In this document: positions 5,749-10,381 of the stretch, piece after piece
Layout of the letters: each line of letters starts with the position of its first letter
How positions within the stretch are numbered: position 1 is the first letter of the stretch
Assembly: GCA_934869045.1 (NCBI GenBank)
Contig: CAKXAF010000066.1
Location: forward strand, 1-10,381
DNA length: 10,381 nt
Source of the DNA: an uncultured Nitrososphaerota archaeon
GTDB lineage: Bacteria; Bacillota; Clostridia; Oscillospirales; Ruminococcaceae
Direction of reading: 5' to 3'
Made by a program: the position numbers and the translations under genes
Notes under the pieces: model-generated
Told to the model about the DNA's origin: nothing
Databases searched by the model: none
The model's input: the letters and a program-made list of their open reading frames with translations, nothing else

Positions 5749-7008
5749 ATGTTTAAGAAGATGAAAAGGCGGCTGGCTTTTTGGAATATGCTGCTTCTTG
5801 TGATCGTTTTTGCTGTGATCCTGCTGGCGATCGCGGTGATTACTACGGTGAACAGCTACCGGGATACCCGGGAAATGCTGAAAATCACCCTGGCAGCCTC
5901 CCAGTTTCCCGCCGGAGGCTTTCATGAGCCGCCAAAGAAAGAGGGCATGAGCGGCGGGATTCCCATGAGCGCCATCACCGTCCGGTGCGACGGCAGCGGA
6001 ACGGTTCTCGGCATCAAAGCGCCGCCCCAGGCCGATAAGGAATTGATTCGGGAGGCGGTAAGTCTGGCTTTGGGGAAGGGGAAAGATACCGGATATCTAG
6101 CTTTGAACCATGAGATCTTTGCTTTTGCCCGGGGGTTCTTTGGCGGGCAGCAGACGGTGGTGCTTTTGGACCAGCAGGCCCAGATGTCCTCTATCCGCAG
6201 CACACTTCTGACTCTGCTGGCCGTTTTCGGGGTGAGCCTTCTTCTGCTGTTCGGCGTCAGCATCTTTTTTGCGGAGCGGGCGGTCCGGCCCATCCGCGCC
6301 GCCTATCAGAAGCAGGAAAATTTTGTGGCGGACGCTTCCCACGAGCTGAAAACGCCGTTGTCCATTCTCGCCGCCAACCTGTCGGTGATCCGCTCTGCGG
6401 GGAACCAGCCAGTCTCCGGCCAGGAAAAATGGCTCCATTCCAGCGAACAGCAGATCCGGAAAATGACCGGACTCATTAATGATATGCTTCTTCTTGCCTC
6501 CTTCCGAGATGAGGAAAGGAGGCTGGGCAGGCGGGAGCGGCAGATGCTCCCACTGACGGACTTCAGCGAGGCCGTGACAGGGACGCTGCTTTCCTTTGAG
6601 GCGGTGACCTTTGAGCGGAACCTCTCCATGGACTCCCAGGTGGAAGAGGGAATCATGGTTCGAGGGGGTGAGGAGCAGCTTAACCGTCTGATCACCGTCC
6701 TGTTGGACAACGCGATCGAATATGCCGGGGAAAACGGCGGAGTGGAGGTTCGGCTCCGACGGGAGCAAGGAAAGGCTGGCTTCAGTGTCCGCAACCTGGG
6801 AACAGTAATCGCGCCGGAGCATCTGCCCCATCTGTTCGACCGGTTTTACCGGGTGGACAGCGCCCGAACCCAGCGCACCGGCGGCAGCGGGCTGGGGCTG
6901 TCCATCGCTCAGTCCATCACCCACTCCCTGGGCGGAGAAATTCGGGTAGAGAGCAGTGCCGGAGAAGGGACCCGCTTTACCGTGGCATTGCCTCTATCGG
7001 CGGAATAA
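5749..7008 (+). CDS. Sensor histidine kinase of the two-component pair
   Basis: The start is placed at ATG 5749, preceded by AAAGGTGG. A GTG at 5740 with GGGGAG six bases upstream is a real alternative adding three residues. The 419-residue protein has a membrane segment at ~13-34, an extracytoplasmic sensor region of ~115 residues, and a second segment at ~152-175. A very short linker with no clear HAMP domain leads to the H-box VADASHELKTPLS (phosphorylated His about 198). The ATPase domain shows the N-box LLDNAIEYA (N321), LFDRFYRVD and GGSGLGLSIA. The usual D-x-G motif reads VRNLGTVI, with Asn instead of Asp, as in a number of Firmicutes kinases. It autophosphorylates and passes phosphate to D51 of the adjacent regulator. 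The external region shows no recognised sensor fold, so the signal is unknown. Confidence 0.95.
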   Translation: MFKKMKRRLAFWNMLLLVIVFAVILLAIAVITTVNSYRDTREMLKITLAASQFPAGGFHEPPKKEGMSGGIPMSAITVRCDGSGTVLGIKAPPQADKELIREAVSLALGKGKDTGYLALNHEIFAFARGFFGGQQTVVLLDQQAQMSSIRSTLLTLLAVFGVSLLLLFGVSIFFAERAVRPIRAAYQKQENFVADASHELKTPLSILAANLSVIRSAGNQPVSGQEKWLHSSEQQIRKMTGLINDMLLLASFRDEERRLGRRERQMLPLTDFSEAVTGTLLSFEAVTFERNLSMDSQVEEGIMVRGGEEQLNRLITVLLDNAIEYAGENGGVEVRLRREQGKAGFSVRNLGTVIAPEHLPHLFDRFYRVDSARTQRTGGSGLGLSIAQSITHSLGGEIRVESSAGEGTRFTVALPLSAE

Positions 7009-7021
7009 TGCTGTCTGTGCG

Positions 7022-7057
7022 AAAACAGGAACCGCCTGTGGACGGTTCCTGTTTTTT
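7022..7057. terminator. Bidirectional rho-independent terminator
   Basis: AACAGGAACCG (7024-7034) pairs perfectly with CGGTTCCTGTT (7043-7053) around an 8-base loop, followed by a T-run to 7057 and preceded by A's from 7022. It lies 13 bases after the kinase stop and before the convergent SpoIID gene ending at 7108, so it can end both transcripts. Confidence 0.94.
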
Positions 7058-7107
7058 ACAAAGGGGTTGATTTCCGGAAGGCGGCTAAAGCTTTTCCTTG
7101 CGCTGGT

Positions 7108-8286
7108 TTACGGCTCAGAAGGCTGAACGGCGGTAAGCTCGGCCCCGCTGTAATAATGAAGAAGAATTTCGGAGAAGGTGCTGCCTTGTGCGGCCATGGC
7201 GTTGGCCCCATACTGACTCAGGCCCACGCCGTGGCCCTTTCCTTTTGTGGTAAACCGGAAAGAGTCCCCCGAATAGACGACGGAAAAATTTGAAGAAGGC
7301 AGATTGAACCATTCCCGTACCTCCCCGCCGGTGACCTTTGCGCCAGCGGCCTCCGCCTCGGTCACGGTGCCGGATGGGGAGCGGTTGAGGACGGAGATCC
7401 ACTGGGCAGGATCTCCGGAAAGAGCGGGAGATTCCAGATGAGCGCGGAGAATGGCAGAAACCTCTGCAGAGGTAAAGGTAGTTTCTGCGGTCAGGTTTGG
7501 GCTCTCCACGTCCCAGGGGCTGGAAACGGAGAGCAGGCAGGCCTCCGCGCGGCCCCATACCGTTTCCGCAGCTTCGGTTTTTCCAGAGGAAAGGGCGTGG
7601 AAGGCCGCCGCCACCGGTTCGCCGCCGCTGGTCAGGACCAATCCGGCGGCTGTGTCCGCAGCGGAGCGGACCTTCGCTTCATATTCATTGAAGCGATCCC
7701 CCCAGAGGCTGCGGCGCTCCTCCTCAGAGAGATAGGCCTGAAAGTGGGCCGGGTCAGTGGAGAGGTAGGCCCCTTTCAGGTCCGGGTCCGGTGTCTGGAG
7801 CTGAAGCCCTATCTGCCACAGGGCGTAGGAGTGTGCGGCCACTGCCTGAGCCTTCAGGGCTTCCAACTCATAGGAGGCCGGCATCTCCGCCGCAGTGACG
7901 CCAAGCAGATACTCCTTTGGGGTCAGCTGGAGGACCTCGCCGGTTTCAGAGTCCAGGACCAGGTAATGGGACGGAAGTGTCAAAGGAACTTCCGCAGAAT
8001 CCGGCGGATGGGAGGCGTCATCCGCTGCGGCAGAGCCCGGGCGGAATTCCGGGAGGGAGGAAACGGCGGCTTCCGCAGGCACGGAGCTTTCTTCGCTGAA
8101 AAGGGCGGTGAAGCGCCTCCCGGAGAATGTGAAGGTGACGGGAATGCCTGTCCCGGGCGAAAGCGAAAATGGAGCGGCGGGGGACAGGGATGGCTTGGCC
8201 AGCAGGGGTAGGGCCGGGAGCAGGACAAGGCAGAGAAGAAAGGCGGCGCATCGGAACAGAGCTTGTTTCATGACAGTTTTGCCCAC
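7108..8286 (-). CDS. spoIID: Stage II sporulation protein D (SpoIID), lytic transglycosylase
   Basis: The product is 392 residues with an N-terminal signal or anchor segment (AAFLLCLVLLPALPLLA, ~14-30) and a Pro/Ser/Ala-rich linker to ~105. The SpoIID domain follows: YLLGVTAAEMPASYELEALK contains the catalytic glutamate E134, followed by AQAVAAHSYAL. FHALSSGKTEAAETVWG (~229-245) corresponds to the conserved FHSTSGG-TE-VWG region, and GKGHGVGLSQYGANAMA is the C-terminal signature. In sporulating Firmicutes this enzyme cleaves glycan strands at the septum, with SpoIIP, to allow engulfment of the forespore. The GTG start at 8286 is preferred: AGGAGG (8305-8300) lies 13 bases upstream, long but better than for the ATG at 8271. 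It is a lone gene divergent from citrate synthase. A paralogous SpoIID/LytB-domain protein is possible, as the amino-terminal linker is long. Confidence 0.85.
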   Translation of the reverse strand: MGKTVMKQALFRCAAFLLCLVLLPALPLLAKPSLSPAAPFSLSPGTGIPVTFTFSGRRFTALFSEESSVPAEAAVSSLPEFRPGSAAADDASHPPDSAEVPLTLPSHYLVLDSETGEVLQLTPKEYLLGVTAAEMPASYELEALKAQAVAAHSYALWQIGLQLQTPDPDLKGAYLSTDPAHFQAYLSEEERRSLWGDRFNEYEAKVRSAADTAAGLVLTSGGEPVAAAFHALSSGKTEAAETVWGRAEACLLSVSSPWDVESPNLTAETTFTSAEVSAILRAHLESPALSGDPAQWISVLNRSPSGTVTEAEAAGAKVTGGEVREWFNLPSSNFSVVYSGDSFRFTTKGKGHGVGLSQYGANAMAAQGSTFSEILLHYYSGAELTAVQPSEP

Positions 8287-8346
8287 GGGAAGGGGGCATC
8301 CTCCTTTTTCGGCGTTGGCTTTTTTTCGGGAAGGACCTCCGGGCGC

Positions 8347-8375
8347 TTGACTTTGAACGTCCGGTGTTATACAAT
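8347..8375 (+). promoter_or_regulatory. Predicted sigma-A promoter of citrate synthase
   Basis: TTGACT (8347-8352) and TACAAT (8370-8375) are separated by 17 bases, with an AT-rich stretch following. Transcription would start near 8382, giving a leader of about 75 bases. This is the strongest consensus match in the SpoIID-citrate synthase gap. A minus-strand TATAAC (8371-8366) that could serve SpoIID overlaps its -10. Confidence 0.78.
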
Positions 8376-8457
8376 AAAGCTACTTATATAAATCAAAAAC
8401 GCGGGTGCTTCCGTGCGGAACAGGCTTGGAATTGTCCAGAAGAAAGGTGAAAATCCT

Positions 8458-9819
8458 ATGTCCAGAGGCTTTGTAAAGAAAGAATCCATTAGTACCTTAT
8501 GCGAGGAATTCCGGAAATATAACTACATCGACCCTTCGCTTAACGAGCGGTACAACGTCAAGCGCGGGCTCCGCAACTCCGATGGAACCGGCGTGCTGGC
8601 CGGACTGACACAGATCTGCAACGTCCATGGCTATGTGCTTAACGAGGGCGAAAAGCAGCCGGTCAACGGTGAGCTGACCTACCGCGGCTACAATATCCGC
8701 GATCTCATCGAGGGCGCGCGGCGGGAAAACCGCTTCGGCTACGAAGAGGTCTCCTACCTGCTGCTCTTTGGGAGCCTGCCGGACCAGAGCCAGCTGGAAT
8801 TTTTCCGGATGATCCTCTCCCAGGCCCGGTCCCTGCCCCAGGATTTTGTCCAGGATATGATCCTCAAGGCACCTTCCAAGGACATCATGAATAAGCTGGG
8901 GCGGAGCGTTCTGGCGCTGTACTCCTATGACGAGTTCGCAGAGGAATCCTCTCTGGAAAGTGAGCTGCGGAAGGCCATTTACATCATCGCCCGAATGCCC
9001 ACTATGATGGTCAACGCCTATCAGGCCAAGATCGGCCATTACGACAACAAATCCACCTACTTCCATCCGGTGCGGCCTGGTGAAAGCATGGCCCAGAGCA
9101 TCCTCTCCACCCTGCGCACGGACCGGGAATACACCGAGGAGGAGGCGCTTCTGCTGGACACCTGCCTGATGCTCCACGCGGAGCACGGCGGCGGCAACAA
9201 TTCCACCTTTGTCTGCCGGGCGCTGACTTCAGCGGGGACGGATGCTTATTCCGCCTATTCCGGGGCTATCGGCGCACTGAAGGGGTTCCGCCACGGCGGC
9301 GCCAACATCAAGGTCGTCCAGATGTTCGACGCCATCAAGCAGGGCGTTCGGGACTGGAAGGATGACGAGGAGGTCAGTGCTTTCCTGGGACAGATCCTCG
9401 ACAAAAAGCAGGGTGACGGCAGCGGGCTGATCTACGGCATGGGCCACGCGGTGTACACCCTTTCGGATCCCCGGGCGACCATCCTGCGGGACAGCGCGGA
9501 AAAACTGGCCGGGGAGAAGGGCATGCTGGACGAATTTGAGCTGCTCAAGGCGGTGGAGCGGCTGGCTCCCGGCGTTATGGCGGAGAAAAAGGGCGGCAGC
9601 AAGATCATCTGCGCGAATGTGGACCTTTACTCCGGCATGGTATACCGGATGCTGGGAATTCCCACCGAGCTGTTTACTCCATTGTTCGCCGTGGCGCGGA
9701 TGAGCGGCTGGTGCGCTCACCGGATCGAGGAATTTATGACCTGCTCGCGGATTATCCGGCCTGCCTACAAGGCAGTGGTGAAGGAAAAGGACTACCTTCC
9801 GATGGAAAATCGCGGCTGA
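8458..9819 (+). CDS. Citrate synthase
   Basis: This enzyme condenses acetyl-CoA with oxaloacetate to citrate, the entry step of the oxidative branch of the citric acid cycle, which in anaerobes supplies 2-oxoglutarate for glutamate synthesis. The product has 453 residues from the ATG at 8458, which has AAAGGTGA seven bases upstream; in-frame starts nearer 8413 lack a site. The family motifs are in order: GELTYRGYNIRDLIE near 71-85, HAEHGGGNNSTF (~240-251, first catalytic His), FRHGGANIK (~277-285), GMGHAVYTLSDPRA (~327-340, second catalytic His), and NVDLYSG (~387-393, catalytic Asp about 389). It ends with FTPLFAVARMSGWCAHRIEE. The length and HAEHGGGNN form fit the large type common in Firmicutes; 2-methylcitrate synthase activity is less likely but not excluded. 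A lipoprotein gene begins 19 bases downstream, so the two are probably cotranscribed. Confidence 0.95.
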   Translation: MSRGFVKKESISTLCEEFRKYNYIDPSLNERYNVKRGLRNSDGTGVLAGLTQICNVHGYVLNEGEKQPVNGELTYRGYNIRDLIEGARRENRFGYEEVSYLLLFGSLPDQSQLEFFRMILSQARSLPQDFVQDMILKAPSKDIMNKLGRSVLALYSYDEFAEESSLESELRKAIYIIARMPTMMVNAYQAKIGHYDNKSTYFHPVRPGESMAQSILSTLRTDREYTEEEALLLDTCLMLHAEHGGGNNSTFVCRALTSAGTDAYSAYSGAIGALKGFRHGGANIKVVQMFDAIKQGVRDWKDDEEVSAFLGQILDKKQGDGSGLIYGMGHAVYTLSDPRATILRDSAEKLAGEKGMLDEFELLKAVERLAPGVMAEKKGGSKIICANVDLYSGMVYRMLGIPTELFTPLFAVARMSGWCAHRIEEFMTCSRIIRPAYKAVVKEKDYLPMENRG

Positions 9820-9838
9820 CGCGAAAAAGGACGGCAAC

Positions 9839-10381
9839 GTGAAGAAAAAATGGTTCTGCGGCGCGGCTGCCGCGGCTCTGGCAGGACTGCTGCTGACGGG
9901 CTGCGCGATGCCACAAACCAGCATCGACAGCCTTTTGGCGCCGCCCCGGCTTAACGATGAACAAAATGAGATTTATTCTGCGCTGGTCCGGGAGACCAGC
10001 ACGGATATCCGGCTCCTGTACCCGCAGAAAGGAACAAACCGTTCCGCCTTCCTGATTACCAATCTGGACGGCGAGGCCACGGCAGAGGCCCTGGTCTTTT
10101 ACCAGTCCACTTCTGCCACCAACGTCAGCGCGGCAGTCCATTTAAACGTGCTGGATAAGCAGGAGGACCGGTGGGTGTCTGTCAACGACATATCCCTGGA
10201 CGGTTCCCAGGTGGAGGACGTGACGCTGATGAACGTGGGGATCGGCATCCCCATGGTGGCGGTGGGGCTCAACTATGCCAGCGACGGTGCGAGCCTTCTG
10301 AAAATTTTTTCCTTTAACGGGAAAACCATGGATGAGATCTGTTCGGAAAGCTACCAGACCAAAATTGTCTATGATATGGAC
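9839..10381 (+). CDS. Predicted lipoprotein of unknown function (3' end outside window)
   Basis: A GTG at 9839, with AAAGGA (9826-9831) seven bases upstream, opens a frame that is unbroken to the window edge (181 residues, incomplete). The N-terminus is a classic lipoprotein signal: MKKK, a hydrophobic Ala/Leu core, and the lipobox LLTGC with Cys22 as the lipidated residue. The mature part begins AMPQTSIDSLLAPPRLNDEQ and includes SAFLITNLDGEATAEALVFY (~69-88), which recalls the D-D-G-E-A pattern of VCBS/FG-GAP beta-propeller blades. That resemblance is weak. I recognise no enzymatic motif. The protein should be anchored on the outer face of the cytoplasmic membrane. Similar PPRL-NDEQ-EIY lipoproteins occur in Oscillospiraceae as conserved hypothetical proteins, as far as I recall. 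Its closeness to citrate synthase (19 bases) suggests cotranscription, with no obvious functional link. Confidence 0.85.
   Translation, partial: MKKKWFCGAAAAALAGLLLTGCAMPQTSIDSLLAPPRLNDEQNEIYSALVRETSTDIRLLYPQKGTNRSAFLITNLDGEATAEALVFYQSTSATNVSAAVHLNVLDKQEDRWVSVNDISLDGSQVEDVTLMNVGIGIPMVAVGLNYASDGASLLKIFSFNGKTMDEICSESYQTKIVYDMD

Noticed and set aside
7438..8211. 257-codon plus-strand frame opposite SpoIID
   Set aside because: It is the antisense shadow of the SpoIID domain, with Gly/Arg-rich translation typical of GC-rich reverse frames and no usable start signal.
8497..9186. Minus-strand frame within citrate synthase, and a similar one at 9229-9924
   Set aside because: Both are antisense to a confidently identified enzyme gene and lack ribosome binding sites or recognisable domains.

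Overview
The window looks like a chromosomal segment of a Gram-positive, spore-forming anaerobe of the Clostridia, most likely an Oscillospiraceae-type gut bacterium. This is inferred from three things: a SpoIID sporulation gene, a uroporphyrinogen decarboxylase-like protein of the corrinoid methyltransferase-associated kind, and fairly GC-rich coding DNA with AT-rich intergenic promoters and strong AGGAGG-type ribosome binding sites. No species can be named from the sequence alone.

Layout, left to right. Bases 1-613 are the 3' end of an AraC-family regulator that begins outside the window. It is followed in the same frame by a fragment (614-946) resembling the C-terminal half of a DUF6518-like membrane protein, probably a gene remnant. 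A perfect-palindrome terminator (963-990) separates this from a leftward gene for a uroporphyrinogen decarboxylase-like protein (1054-2295). That gene is divergent from a second, complete AraC-family regulator (2427-3161), and the 131-bp gap holds promoters in both directions. The arrangement suggests that the regulator controls its neighbour. A terminator (3165-3207) ends a leftward amidohydrolase gene (3286-4452), which appears to have a leader of about 200 nt containing inverted repeats. Divergent from it is a decayed pyridoxamine-5'-phosphate-oxidase-like pseudogene (4729-4934).

Next comes a two-component operon: an OmpR/PhoB-type response regulator (5042-5722) and a membrane sensor histidine kinase (5749-7008), closed by a bidirectional terminator (7022-7057). 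SpoIID, a peptidoglycan lytic enzyme of engulfment (7108-8286, leftward), is divergent from citrate synthase (8458-9819), and their predicted promoters overlap. Nineteen bases after citrate synthase starts a lipoprotein gene (9839 to the window edge), probably cotranscribed with it.

These are mostly ordinary chromosomal housekeeping and accessory genes, with no clear functional link between the modules. I found no mobile element, CRISPR array, tRNA or rRNA, and no convincing new multi-gene system. The points most worth a second look are the long structured leader of the amidohydrolase, the two gene remnants, the divergent AraC/URO-D regulatory region and the citrate synthase-lipoprotein pairing.
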